In this document: piece after piece, positions 43,104-51,770 of the stretch | Layout: every line of letters begins with the position of its first letter | Position numbering within the stretch: position 1 is the first letter of the stretch | NCBI RefSeq assembly: GCF_009604385.1 | Contig: NZ_WEGJ01000002.1 | Span: forward strand, 248,001 to 312,000 | Reading direction: 5' to 3' | Source of the DNA: Streptomyces smaragdinus | GTDB taxonomy: Bacteria; Actinomycetota; Actinomycetes; Streptomycetales; Streptomycetaceae | DNA length: 64,000 nt | The notes under the pieces: generated by a model | The model's input: the letters and a program-made list of their open reading frames with translations, nothing else | Databases searched by the model: none | What the model was told of the DNA's origin: nothing | Position numbers and translations under genes: made by a program

Positions 43104-43707
43104 TCCACCTCTTCACGGATCGAGCCGGATCCGTTCCACCCGCGCTGACGCTGGTTTTGTCGTGCCGCAGGCCGCGGGACGGAGCGGTCGGGTTATCCGT
43201 CGCTCGGTCGGTCATGTGGATCGGGTGCACTACGGTGTGCTCGCGGCTTCCCGTCCCACAGCGCATTCGACCTGGACAGGGCGCCGACTATGGCGACAGT
43301 ACCCGGCCGCGCGTCGTTTCGGGTCGGGTCCATGGCCCGCTGGCCGGCGGTGGCGAGGAACTTCCCGGCCTGTGTTCGCTCGTGAGTTTGTCACGCTCGT
43401 TGACGGACCAGCGGACGGCGTACCCACCGTCGAGACCGAGTACGGTCGCCCTGAGGACGACGAGGCGTTTCTGCGGCTTCCGGGAACGGCCAGGGCTGTG
43501 ATCACACCCGGGTCTCTGCTCTGTCCGGCTGATTGCGCCGAGGACTGGAGGCTGAACTATCGTGTTTCGACCAAGCGATCCCGGTGATCACTGGTGCGGA
43601 GGCCAAGGTACGGAGCGTGGACAAAGAGCGCGACCCCGGCATCTCCTGGCTCAGGAACGGAACCCTCCACGAATCGCACACCCCATTCGGGCTGACGTAC
43701 CGCAGAC
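43104..43707. other. Stretch without a recognisable gene
   Basis: About 600 bases. A plus frame near 43380-43580 (FVTLVDGPADGVPTVETEYG, RPEDDEAFLRLPGTA) is coding-like for about 50 residues but lacks start and family identity, so it may be another relic. Confidence 0.4.
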
Positions 43708-44139
43708 CTAGACCATGGCCAGAAGGTGATCCGTCGGCCCGTAGTCGATCTTCCAGTCGGCATAGACCCCGCAGAACCCATCCCGGACGCACCGCAGGCC
43801 CACCGTCACCCAGCGGACGGATCCGTCGTCGCCGAGCGAGAACGCGACCGCGGCCTCGAACTCCTCGCTCCCGCACGGGCAGCCGGCCGCACCGGGCTCG
43901 TCGTCCTCCCAGGATTCCTCGTTCCAGTACTCCTCGCTGTCCGCGATGAACGCACGCCTGCCGCAGCCCGTGCACTCCCGTTCCGCGCTGGACGCGTTGA
44001 CCAGCACGGAGAACACACGACCGCCGCACTCCGTGCAGACGGAAGGGGCGATCTTCTGCGGGCGGCCGTCGTCCGCCTCCCGCAGGAACGCCGCGAGGTC
44101 CGTGGGGACACCCTCGTCAACCTGATCATCAGCATGCAC
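43708..44139 (-). CDS. Zinc-ribbon hypothetical protein
   Basis: This is a 143-aa protein. CTECGGRVF and CTGCGRRAFI (about residues 35-65) are paired CxxC motifs suggesting a zinc ribbon; a third Cys cluster (CPCGSEEFE) follows an acidic SEEYWNEESWEDDE stretch. C-terminal strands VRWVTVGLRCVRDGFCGVYA, DWKIDYGPTDHLL end the protein. No family recognised. It is stand-alone and its start ATG is clear, although the ribosome site is weak. Confidence 0.6.
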   Translation of the reverse strand: MHADDQVDEGVPTDLAAFLREADDGRPQKIAPSVCTECGGRVFSVLVNASSAERECTGCGRRAFIADSEEYWNEESWEDDEPGAAGCPCGSEEFEAAVAFSLGDDGSVRWVTVGLRCVRDGFCGVYADWKIDYGPTDHLLAMV

Positions 44140-44359
44140 GGGGACATCGTTCCAGAACCCGGGACCAGGCGTCGGCGACCTGCATACGCATCGGCTGACC
44201 AGCCCCGGCCCGCTCGCCCGACACAGGCCTCGCCTATTCGTTTGCGGCCGTCCCAGTGAATTCCGGGGTGGCCCGGGCGCATATGGGCTGCCGGAGATCC
44301 GTAATCATTCAATATGCGTTTATCCGTCCCGAGGTGACGGCCTTACGAATCCTGGAACT

Positions 44360-44884
44360 GTGATGAGGCGTTTGCGACAGGTGGTCGTGGGGACGGCCGC
44401 GTTCATGATGATCTCCGCCGCGATCGGGTGTTCCGACAACGGTGGCGGCGGCTACAGCAGTTCCCCGTCCCCGACGTCGCCGTCGGCCACAGCCACCACC
44501 AGCGCGCCGGCCGGTGCGCCGGCCGAGGTGAAGACCGCCTCGGCCGGGGATCTCGGTACCGTTCTGGTCGACAAGGACGGCCGTACCCTCTACCTCTTCG
44601 AGGCGGACAAGTCGACGAAGTCGACCTGCAACGGCGCGTGTGCCACGGCGTGGCCGCCGCTGCTGACGTCCGGGAAGCCGTCGAGCAGCGGGTCCGCGAA
44701 GTCCGCACTGCTTGGCATGTCGAAGCGAGACGACGGCAAGACGCAGGTCACTTACCACGGGCACCCGGTCTACCTGTATGCGGGAGACTCCAAGCCGGGT
44801 GACACGAACGGCGAGGCCCTCGAGCAGTTCGGTGCCGAGTGGTACGTGCTCGACGCCGACGGCAACAAGGTCGACAAGAGCTGA
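44360..44884 (+). CDS. COG4315-type lipoprotein with secreted repeat
   Basis: This is a 174-aa lipoprotein. The signal ends in a lipobox (ISAAIGC, Cys near 24), a Ser/Thr/Pro linker follows, then two copies of the COG4315 repeat: GTVLVDKDGRTLYLFEADKS and VTYHGHPVYLYAGDSKPGD, with the motif CNGACATAWPPLL between them. Such proteins are common at the actinobacterial surface and sit near redox proteins. GTG 44360 or ATG 44363 starts. The membrane gene 33 bases downstream is probably cotranscribed. Confidence 0.87.
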   Translation: MMRRLRQVVVGTAAFMMISAAIGCSDNGGGGYSSSPSPTSPSATATTSAPAGAPAEVKTASAGDLGTVLVDKDGRTLYLFEADKSTKSTCNGACATAWPPLLTSGKPSSSGSAKSALLGMSKRDDGKTQVTYHGHPVYLYAGDSKPGDTNGEALEQFGAEWYVLDADGNKVDKS

Positions 44885-44917
44885 ACCATCGGCGGCCGAG
44901 ACGCACGGGACATCAGG

Positions 44918-45480
44918 ATGATGCCGCAAAGCCGTCACCGGGCCCCCCGGCGGGTCGCGGCTGTCGCCGTCGGCGCGGCCCTGCCGGTGGCTGTGGCGGT
45001 GGTGATCTGGGTGACCGGCGTCCGCCACACTCCCCAGTACTCGACGGGCCTTTTCGGTGCCCACGGCGCGGACGCGGTCATGCTCAAGGCCCGCCTGGGA
45101 ACGGCGCTGTTCGGCCTGGCGGTCGTACTGGCGCTGTGCATGTACGGACGGCTCCCGGGCCTTGCCTCCGGGACCCGGGGCGTGCGTAACGGGCACCGCG
45201 TTACGGGATGGGTGGTCTTCGCGCTGTCGGTGCCCATCGCCGTCCACTGCGTCAGCACGTACGGCGTGGAGACCGGCAGTGGCCGGGTCTTCCTGCATTC
45301 GGTCGCCGGCTGCGTGCTGTACGGGGCCTTCGTCGCCAAGGTGCTGGTGGTGCGCAGCCGGCGCCTGCCCGGCTGGATGCTCCCGGTCACGGGGGCGCCT
45401 TGTTCGGTGGCGTCGGGGTGCTGTGGTACTCCGGAGCACTGTGGGTCTTCAACGGGTCTGTCGTTCCGGGGCTGCGGTAG
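44918..45480 (+). pseudogene. DUF6529-like membrane protein, frameshifted in a G run
   Basis: The first frame encodes three or four transmembrane helices (VAAVAVGAALPVAVAVVIWV, ARLGTALFGLAVVLALCMYG, HRVTGWVVFALSVPIAVHCV) and ends RRLPGWMLPVTG; the fifth helix, GALFGGVGVLWYSGALWVFN, followed by GSVVPGLR and a TAG, is in another frame. Adding one G to the GGGGG run at 45392-45396 restores a 187-aa protein. His in GHRVTG, VHCVSTYG and LHSVAG suggest haem ligation as in b561-like DUF6529 proteins. It follows the COG4315 lipoprotein, a frequent partner. Confidence 0.7.
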
Positions 45481-45491
45481 CTCCGCGCGAC

Positions 45492-46022
45492 ATGGGATGC
45501 GCAGACGTCAACGGACTGTCCCTGTACTTCGAGGAGCACGGTTCCGGCGCGGGGGAGCCCCTGGTGCTGCTGCACGGCGGTCTCGGCGCGGGCGAGATGT
45601 TCGCGTCCATGCTGCCCGTACTCGCCGAGCGGCGACGCGTGGTCCTGGTCGACCTGCAGGGACACGGACGCACGGCGGACATCGACCGCCCGCTGCGGCC
45701 GGAGCTGCTGGCGGACGACATCGCCGCCCTGATCAAGCACCACGGGCTGCCGCGGGCGGACGTGCTGGGCTACTCGCTCGGGGCGGACGTGGCCCTTCGT
45801 ACCGCGATCCAGCATCCCGCTGTGGTCCGCCGCCTGGTGACGGTCTCCACGCCGGCCCGGCGGGACGGCTGGTTTCCGGAGGTGGTGGAGGCGATGGACC
45901 GGATGAGCGCGGCGGCCGCCGAGCCGATGAAGCGGTCTCCTGTCTACGAGCTGTACGCGCGGCTGGCGCCCCGGAGGGCTGGCGGATATCGGCGATCCAG
46001 AACGGCCGGCATTGACTGGTGA
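45492..46022 (+). pseudogene. Alpha/beta hydrolase, 3'-truncated
   Basis: The frame gives ADVNGLSLYFEEHGSGAGEP, LVLLHGGLGAGEMFASMLPV, LVDLQGHGRTADIDRPLRPE, and the nucleophile elbow GYSLGADVALRTAI. After SPVYELYARLAP the sequence loses family character and stops at 46022; about 90 residues, including the catalytic His, are absent. The break coincides with the transposase remnant that follows, so insertion and deletion of an IS probably removed the 3' end. 176 aa remain. Confidence 0.75.
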
Positions 46023-46084
46023 CCATCCCCGAGCCCGACTTGTCATGCTGCCGTGACCGCGTGGAGCAGGGGCCGACTCTCCGG

Positions 46085-46270
46085 TCACGATCGGAGCTGG
46101 ATCAGGAGTACGGCGGAGGTGCGCGGGAAGACGTATCCGCGCTTGTCATAGCGGGTGGTGACGGACCTGAACCGCCTCGGTCTGTTGATCGCTCGCTCGA
46201 TGAAGTCGCGCTCCTTGCCAAAGGCTGGAGGCCAGGAGATCGGCATCATCCTGAGTACGGCCACCTTCAT
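46085..46270 (-). mobile_element. IS5-family transposase, C-terminal remnant
   Basis: The frame contains PPAFGKERDFIERAINRPRR, FRSVTTRYDKRGYVFPRTSA, VLLIQLRS and stop. R(D/N)xVERxINRxKxxRxxATRYDK is the DDE-domain end of IS5-group transposases, with the third catalytic acid (E of IERAIN). The rest of the transposase and any terminal repeats are missing, so the element is dead. Confidence 0.75.
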
Positions 46271-46332
46271 CCCTTCGGGCGAGGCGTGGCGTCCCAGGCA
46301 TCGAATGCGTTCCGGCTGAGCAGCTTCCTGCC

Positions 46333-48564
46333 GTGCTTGATTCCTATGCGGTGCTGATCGGGAGTGAGCGGCAGCCTGGAGGCGGCTGGGTCCACTGGCC
46401 CCGGGCGAGTGCGTTGCTGCGTGCGCCCTACGACACGATGGCGCTCAAGGCCCGCCTCGACTGCGGAGACGCCGCTGCGTCCGATCTTGCCGATGTCCGG
46501 CTGGCGGGCCGGGTCGCCCTGTCCACACCCGAACAGGGCACTGCGGCCCTGCGGCTGGCCCGGCGGGCGGGCGGGGAGTGGCGGCGCGTTCCGCTGGAGA
46601 GACGCCTGGCGTTCGTCGAGGCGGTGTACGACGCGATGTGCGAGCGCGCCGACGATGTCGTGGATGTCCTGGTGGCTGAGGGGCATCCGGTACGGGTCGC
46701 GCGCTGGGAACTGACCGTGGTGCTGTCCATGATCCATCCGGAGAGCCTCGTACACGCGCGGCAGACGCTGGAGTGGTGTACGGAGTGGGCCGGGCGTCGT
46801 GTCAGCCTGGTCCGTAAGCCTGACGGGGTGGTGGGCCTCAACGCGGCCCGTAACGCAGGCTTTCTGTCCTCCGCGCTCGGCGCGCTCGTTCTTGCCGCGG
46901 GCAACGCGCTGATCGTAAACGCTCCTCCCACCGCTCCCCTCGCGGTCGCCTTCCTCTACCACGAGCTGGTCGCCCCGCTGCTGGATCGCCACGGCGCCCC
47001 GCCGGGCACGCTCGGTGTCCTGTGCGCCCCGTCGCGGCCGACCGTAAAGCAGTGGCTCGAATCCCCGGACTGCGACGACATCTTCTACTACGGGCCCGCC
47101 CGGCACGGCGCACGCCTCGAGGCCGAGTGTCTGGAGCACGGCAAGAAGCCGGTCCTGGAGCTGTCCGGCAACGATGCGATGGTGGTGTGGCGGGACGCCG
47201 ACCTCGAGGGTGCGGCGACCGCGGCCGCGGAGCGCTATTTCGGCTCGGGGCAGCTGTGTATCGCGCCGAAGTTCGTCGTCGTCCATCCCGAGGTGGCGGA
47301 CGAGTTCACCACTCTGCTGCACCACCGGGTGGCCGGGCTGCGCGTGGGCCCGCCCGAGGACCCGGACGTCGTCCTCAGTGCCGTGGTCAAACGCGGCGAT
47401 TGCCTGGATGTCCTGCGCGACGCGGTGGAACAGGGGGCCGAGCACCTGTGCGGGGGCGAACTCGTCGACGTATACGACAAGGTCACCTCCCGCGGCCCCT
47501 TCGTGCGTCCCGTCCTGCTGCGGGTGCACGGGCTCGCGACGGCGCGGCGGATGGGCGCGGTGCGGGACGAGACCTTCTTCCCGCTGATGTGCGTCGTCGT
47601 GCCCGACCGGGCCACGCCGGAGCACCTCCTCGCCGAGATTCTGGAGTTCGTCGACAGCAACCGCTACGGACTGCGCAATTCCCTGTGGGCGCGGGACCCA
47701 CACGTCATCGAGCGGTTCTGCGACATCGGCAACGGCGGGGTGCTGAAGGTCAACGACAGCCACGTCGGCTGCCTGCCGGCGCTGCCCACGGTCGGCGGCA
47801 CCGGGCTCAGCGGCGGCACCTTCGGGGAGGCCAACCTCCCCTACCTGCGCACCACACGGCTGCAGGGCATCAGCGTGACCGTCGATCCGTCCCGCACCCG
47901 GGTCTTCGACCACCAGGCGGCGGTTCGCGCCGTCACCGGACCCCCGGGCGCGCACCGGCGCCCGGGAAGCACAGAACACGGCACGAACGATGAAGGGGAG
48001 CGTACGCACATGACCACCGACGCCCTGCTCGACCAGAAGATCGACACCTGCTTCGGACACATCGACGCCGACGGCAACGGGTCGCTGGACCGCGAGGACC
48101 TGTTCACCCTGGGGGCGCGACTGCTGGCCGCGTTCGGCGAGGCGGCGACGTCGCCGAAGGGGACGCGGCTGATGAACGGCATGGTCACCTTCTGGGACGC
48201 CGTCGCTGCCGCCGCCGACGCGGACGGCGACGGGCGCCTCACCCCCGAGGAGTACCGCACCGGCATGAAGGGAGCCTTCATCACCTCCGGCGAAGGCTTC
48301 TCCCAGGCCTTCCGGCCCATGCTGGAGGCGGTCTGCCTGCTCCTCGACACCGACGGCGACGGCGGCGTCGACGAGAAGGAGTTCCAGGTCTGGCAGGAGG
48401 TCTTCCGCACCGCGCCACAGGACCGGGCGGCGGCCTTCCGGGCCCTGGACACCGACGGCAGCGGCAGGCTGACCGTCGACGAACTGCTCACCGCCATGCG
48501 CCAGTACTACACGAGCAACGATCCCAGCGCTCCCGGCAACGTGCTGTACGGCCCGCTGAACTGA
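46333..48564 (+). CDS. Aldehyde dehydrogenase-EF-hand fusion (one open frame)
   Basis: This is a 743-codon open frame. Residues about 1-530 form an aldehyde dehydrogenase: PDGVVGLNAARNAGFL near the cofactor site, general base Glu276 (VLELSGND), nucleophile Cys309 (GSGQLCIAPKF) and a late DETFFPLM motif, oxidising an aldehyde with NAD(P). Residues from Met560 form a four-EF-hand calcium-binding protein. No stop separates them, but GAAGGGGAG lies 10 bases before the ATG of the second part, so both a fusion product and a separately initiated protein are possible. The GTG start sits just downstream of an IS remnant, so the original promoter may have been altered. Confidence 0.75.
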   Translation: MLDSYAVLIGSERQPGGGWVHWPRASALLRAPYDTMALKARLDCGDAAASDLADVRLAGRVALSTPEQGTAALRLARRAGGEWRRVPLERRLAFVEAVYDAMCERADDVVDVLVAEGHPVRVARWELTVVLSMIHPESLVHARQTLEWCTEWAGRRVSLVRKPDGVVGLNAARNAGFLSSALGALVLAAGNALIVNAPPTAPLAVAFLYHELVAPLLDRHGAPPGTLGVLCAPSRPTVKQWLESPDCDDIFYYGPARHGARLEAECLEHGKKPVLELSGNDAMVVWRDADLEGAATAAAERYFGSGQLCIAPKFVVVHPEVADEFTTLLHHRVAGLRVGPPEDPDVVLSAVVKRGDCLDVLRDAVEQGAEHLCGGELVDVYDKVTSRGPFVRPVLLRVHGLATARRMGAVRDETFFPLMCVVVPDRATPEHLLAEILEFVDSNRYGLRNSLWARDPHVIERFCDIGNGGVLKVNDSHVGCLPALPTVGGTGLSGGTFGEANLPYLRTTRLQGISVTVDPSRTRVFDHQAAVRAVTGPPGAHRRPGSTEHGTNDEGERTHMTTDALLDQKIDTCFGHIDADGNGSLDREDLFTLGARLLAAFGEAATSPKGTRLMNGMVTFWDAVAAAADADGDGRLTPEEYRTGMKGAFITSGEGFSQAFRPMLEAVCLLLDTDGDGGVDEKEFQVWQEVFRTAPQDRAAAFRALDTDGSGRLTVDELLTAMRQYYTSNDPSAPGNVLYGPLN
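48010..48564 (+). CDS. EF-hand calcium-binding protein (calerythrin-like), in frame with ALDH
   Basis: If translated from its own ATG (GGGGAG ten bases upstream) this gives 184 aa with four EF-hand loops: DADGNGSLDRED, DADGDGRLTPEE, DTDGDGGVDEKE and DTDGSGRLTVDE. All four have the 1,3,5,12 acidic pattern, so all may bind calcium. It resembles actinobacterial calerythrin/CabB-type sarcoplasmic calcium-binding proteins. Its coupling to a dehydrogenase gene suggests calcium-dependent control of metabolism. Terminator-like hairpin follows. Confidence 0.8.
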   Translation: MTTDALLDQKIDTCFGHIDADGNGSLDREDLFTLGARLLAAFGEAATSPKGTRLMNGMVTFWDAVAAAADADGDGRLTPEEYRTGMKGAFITSGEGFSQAFRPMLEAVCLLLDTDGDGGVDEKEFQVWQEVFRTAPQDRAAAFRALDTDGSGRLTVDELLTAMRQYYTSNDPSAPGNVLYGPLN

Positions 48565-48572
48565 GCCCCGCC

Positions 48573-48611
48573 CCGGCCCGGTGCCTCGGGCTCGTCCGGG
48601 GGCCGGGCCGG
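48573..48611 (+). terminator. Hairpin after the EF-hand gene
   Basis: CCGGCCCGG pairs perfectly with CCGGGCCGG across a 21-base loop, 9 bases after the stop. Confidence 0.45.
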
Positions 48612-49210
48612 ATCTCGCGCGGGTGGTGGTGACCAGCGGCACGACGTGCCGGGGAGATCTGTAGGGCGGAGGGGAGCAGCGCGGGGCAGCAGCGGTGGGA
48701 TTTGCCCTACTGGCTGAAGGCGCGGGTGACATCGATCCGGCTGCGCGGCGGGTGTGCTCGATGGATGGACCGGCGGTGCCTAGGAGGTGGCTGATCGAGT
48801 TCTGGTGGGGGAGGACTTGGCTGGGGCCGAAGACGGTCACGGCCGAGTCGGGCGGTCGCGGCCCCGGGTTTGGTGATCAGTCCGTGGGTGGTGCGGCGGT
48901 CGCCCTGTTTCGCTGCGGTGTAGGCAGCGGTGGCGTGGCAGACACGCTGTGGTCGGCGGCAAGTCGCCGGGCAGCGCCGACGGCAGATGTCGAACATCGC
49001 GGCCGGCCGTCGTGGACTGCTCCGGGCGACCCTGGTCGGCGAGGCCTGGCCAAGGGCGGCACGGGAGGGCAGAGTGCCGAGGGTGTCCCGAACCGAGTGG
49101 CGTCGTTACGGACTGGCCCACAGTGCCCCGGCAACCATTCCGGTCCCGCATGGGTCATCCATGTCGGGGTCCCGGCCGGGCCACGTGGTGCATGAGGATG
49201 GGGGACCGCT
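48612..49210. other. Stretch without a recognisable gene
   Basis: About 600 bases. Long frames exist on both strands (GC-rich artefacts) but none has a ribosome site plus a family signature. Confidence 0.4.
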
Positions 49211-49555
49211 GTGGGAATCCGACGGGCGGCGAAGGGTTTCACCGAGTCCCTGATGGAGACGGTCGGGGAAGCCATCGCCGAGGTGGTCCTCGGCTTGCTC
49301 GCCTGCGCACTGCTCGCCGGCTTGGCGCTGATCGCCTATATGAGCTGGTCCTTCAGCCCGCGCTTGACGGTGGCGGGCGCCGGGTTGGTCAGCCTCTTCC
49401 TCGCCCACGGAGCCTGGAGGATCTTCCGTGATCCTGCGAAGGCCCGCGGTCATCGGGGTCTCGCCGCCGTAACCACTGCTGCCTTCACCTTGGCCGCCGT
49501 GACAGGCGTGTTCCTGGTGTTCTATGGCACGGGATGTGGCTGCCTGTGGAAGTAG
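49211..49555 (+). CDS. Small three-helix membrane protein
   Basis: This is a 114-aa protein: an amphipathic start (MGIRRAAKGFTESLMETVG) and then three hydrophobic helices (VVLGLLACALLAGLALIAYM, LTVAGAGLVSLFLAHGA, LAAVTTAAFTLAAVTGVFLV) ending in GCGCLWK with two cysteines. GTG start. No family recognised; typical of small Streptomyces membrane proteins. Confidence 0.55.
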   Translation: MGIRRAAKGFTESLMETVGEAIAEVVLGLLACALLAGLALIAYMSWSFSPRLTVAGAGLVSLFLAHGAWRIFRDPAKARGHRGLAAVTTAAFTLAAVTGVFLVFYGTGCGCLWK

Positions 49556-49933
49556 TTCCCCACCACAGCATCGTTAGCCGTGTCGCTTGACGTGCGTGGA
49601 CAGAGGTCACGCGGACAGCCTCAGGTGCCAGCGCCGTGCAGGTGCTGACCGAACGATTTGGCCGAAGCAGGTGAGCTTCGGGCTGGCTTACCTTCCGGCC
49701 TACCTGCCGGTCGAGTTCGTGGACGGCTGTGCTCGGACCGGGTCATGCTCTGCGATGCCGGACTCGGTGGTAACCATGTGAGTGCGTCCGTCGGACGTCG
49801 TGAATGCCGCCACCGTCGGCACCTCGCTGGTGTGACCGGTCTGGGGTGAGACCATGGTCAGACAGACGTCGGCCGAATCCGGCTCTGCGTCTCCCGGTAG
49901 CCGTGTCGGACGAGGAGCCCCCAGCCGTCCGGA
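49556..49933. other. Stretch without a firm gene
   Basis: About 380 bases. A minus-strand ATG frame of 51 codons (MVSPQTGHTSEVPTVAAFTT...) has coding-like composition but no ribosome site or family. Confidence 0.35.
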
Positions 49934-50797
49934 TCAGGAAATCTCCCTGCCGGCGATGGTGCTCGCGGTGGTCCCCAGGACGTTCAGCAGGGCCAGGGCT
50001 TCGGCGCTGGGGGATCCCGGCGGCGCGCTGTAGAGCACGAGGCGCTGGTCGCGGTCCGTGAGGGTGAGCACGTCGCAGTCGACAGTGATCTCCCCAACGG
50101 CAGGGTGGCGGAAAGTCTTGGTGAGCATCGGCGGGGCCTGCACGTCGTGGCGTTCCCAGAGCCGGGCAAAGTCGGGGCTGGCGTTGGTGAGCTCGTCGAC
50201 GAGGCCGGTCACCGCGGGATCGGTGGGGTAGCGGGCGAGGGTGGCGCGGAGCTGCATCACGACGCTCAGCCGGAACTCGGCGGCGTCGGAGACCCCGTAC
50301 AGCTCGGCACGGGCGGGCCGCGGCCCGAGGAAGGCCCGGCGTGCGAGATTGCGGTCCTTCGGGGCGAGCGGGGCGAAGTCCTCCATGAGCGCGGCCGCGA
50401 GGTCGTTCCACGCGAGGATCTCGAATGCGGCGGACGTGACGAAGGCGGCCGTCTGAGGCAGCCGCTCGAGCAGGGCGACGATACTGGGGCGGACGTCGCG
50501 CCGGTGCAGCCCGGTGCGCTTCGGCGCGGTGCCCGCGAGGACGTGGAGGTGCTCGGACTCCGCGTCGGTGAGCCGCAGCGCTCCGGCGATCGCGGCCAGG
50601 ACGTCGCCCGATGGGCGTGGCGCCCTGCCCTGCTCGAGGCGGACGTAGTACTCGGTGGAGATATGCGCGAGCACCGAGACTTCCTCGCGCCGCAGACCCG
50701 GTGTGCGGCGGCGTGGTCCGGTAGGGAGGCCGACGTCCTGGGGACGGAGCCGCTCGCGGCGGCTGCGGAGGAATGCCCCGAGCTCCTGCTTGTCCAT
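49934..50797 (-). CDS. XRE-family regulator with MmyB-like ligand domain
   Basis: This is a 287-aa regulator. The N-terminal HTH (ELGAFLRSRRERLRPQDVGL, RRTPGLRREEVSVLAHISTE, YYVRLEQGRAPRPSGDVL) is typical of the MmyB type, and the C-terminal PAS-like MmyB domain (about 105-280) includes ILAWNDLAAALMEDFAPLAP and ATLARYPTDPAVTGLVDELT. In Streptomyces these regulators usually control a divergent SDR gene, which is exactly the arrangement here. A dyad at 50831-50856 lies between them. Confidence 0.9.
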   Translation of the reverse strand: MDKQELGAFLRSRRERLRPQDVGLPTGPRRRTPGLRREEVSVLAHISTEYYVRLEQGRAPRPSGDVLAAIAGALRLTDAESEHLHVLAGTAPKRTGLHRRDVRPSIVALLERLPQTAAFVTSAAFEILAWNDLAAALMEDFAPLAPKDRNLARRAFLGPRPARAELYGVSDAAEFRLSVVMQLRATLARYPTDPAVTGLVDELTNASPDFARLWERHDVQAPPMLTKTFRHPAVGEITVDCDVLTLTDRDQRLVLYSAPPGSPSAEALALLNVLGTTASTIAGREIS

Positions 50798-50830
50798 ACG
50801 CCCAGTGTGCGCGCTGCGGGGCGGCGGATC

Positions 50831-50856
50831 CTGGTACAGCCTGTGCCTGTATCCAG
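50831..50856. promoter_or_regulatory. Dyad in the XRE/SDR intergenic region
   Basis: CTGGTACAG and CTGTATCCAG form an inverted repeat with one bulged base around CCTGTGC, 28 bases upstream of the SDR start. It is a plausible operator for the MmyB-type regulator. Confidence 0.5.
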
Positions 50857-50883
50857 CCGGAAGCCGGCAGGACGCTGTTCGGC

Positions 50884-51675
50884 ATGACGAAGAACATGGA
50901 CACCACCCACAGCGCACCCGTCGGCCTGCTCACCGGCAAGGTCATTTTCATCACCGGCGCCAGCCGCGGCATCGGGGCGGCCGCGGCTCGGCTCTTCGCC
51001 TCCGAGCGAGCCGCTGTCGTGCTCGCCGCCCGCGGCACCGACGCCCTCGACCGCGTTGTGAAGGAGATCCGCGCCGACGGCGGCGTCGCCGACGCCGTCA
51101 CCATGGACCTGGCCGACCGTGCGAGTATCCGAGCGGCGGTCGACCGCGTCTGGGAACTGCACGGACGGCTGGACGGCGCCTTCAACAACGGCGCGGTCGC
51201 CCAGCAGCCCGGCCCGGTCGACGCCACCACCGACGAGGACATCGACAAGCAGTTCACCGTGAACTTCCGCTCGCACTGGACCGCCATGAACGCCGAGGTC
51301 GCACTCATGCGCCGCTCCGGCGGCGGGGCCATCGTCAACACCTCCAGCATCGGCAGCCGCCGCGCCAATGCCGGCCTGCCCGCCTATGGGGCCATGAAGC
51401 GCGCGCTCAACAGCCTCACCGAGACCGCCGCGGTCGACCTGGCCCCCGCCGGCATCCGGGTGAACGGCATCACCCCCGGCGGCACCGTCACCGAAATGAT
51501 CGACGAATGGGAAGCGGCGACTCCCGGCACCATCGAGAGGATCAGCGCAAGCATCCCGATGGGCCGGATGGCCGAGCCCCGGGAAATCGCCGAGGCGGCC
51601 GCCTGGCTGCTCAGCGACCGCGCCTCGTTCGTGACCGGCGCGATCGTCCCGGTCGACGGCGGTGCCGGCGCCTGA
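50884..51675 (+). CDS. Short-chain dehydrogenase/reductase (SDR)
   Basis: This is a 263-aa classical SDR: VIFITGASRGIGAAAARLFA for cofactor binding, DLADRAS for the adenine contact, NNGAVAQ (NNAG-like with A to G), Ser in IVNTSSIGS and active-site YGAMK. GGTVTEMIDEW and the C-terminal RASFVTGAIVPVDGG are SDR-typical. The order of motifs resembles glucose/cyclohexanol-type dehydrogenases. It is divergent from an MmyB-type regulator that probably controls it. Start ATG at 50884. Confidence 0.9.
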   Translation: MTKNMDTTHSAPVGLLTGKVIFITGASRGIGAAAARLFASERAAVVLAARGTDALDRVVKEIRADGGVADAVTMDLADRASIRAAVDRVWELHGRLDGAFNNGAVAQQPGPVDATTDEDIDKQFTVNFRSHWTAMNAEVALMRRSGGGAIVNTSSIGSRRANAGLPAYGAMKRALNSLTETAAVDLAPAGIRVNGITPGGTVTEMIDEWEAATPGTIERISASIPMGRMAEPREIAEAAAWLLSDRASFVTGAIVPVDGGAGA

Positions 51676-51770
51676 AACGGAGCGGCCGCCCGGGCCAAGC
51701 GGCGACACTGGTCCGGTGCACAGGCGAGGTGCTGGGCCGCAGAACGTTGCTCTTGCCCGTGAGCGGGCGG

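Noticed and set aside
46267..48840. An 857-aa minus-strand frame antisense to the ALDH/EF-hand gene
   Set aside because: No family features and no start signal; the plus strand has intact catalytic and EF-hand motifs.
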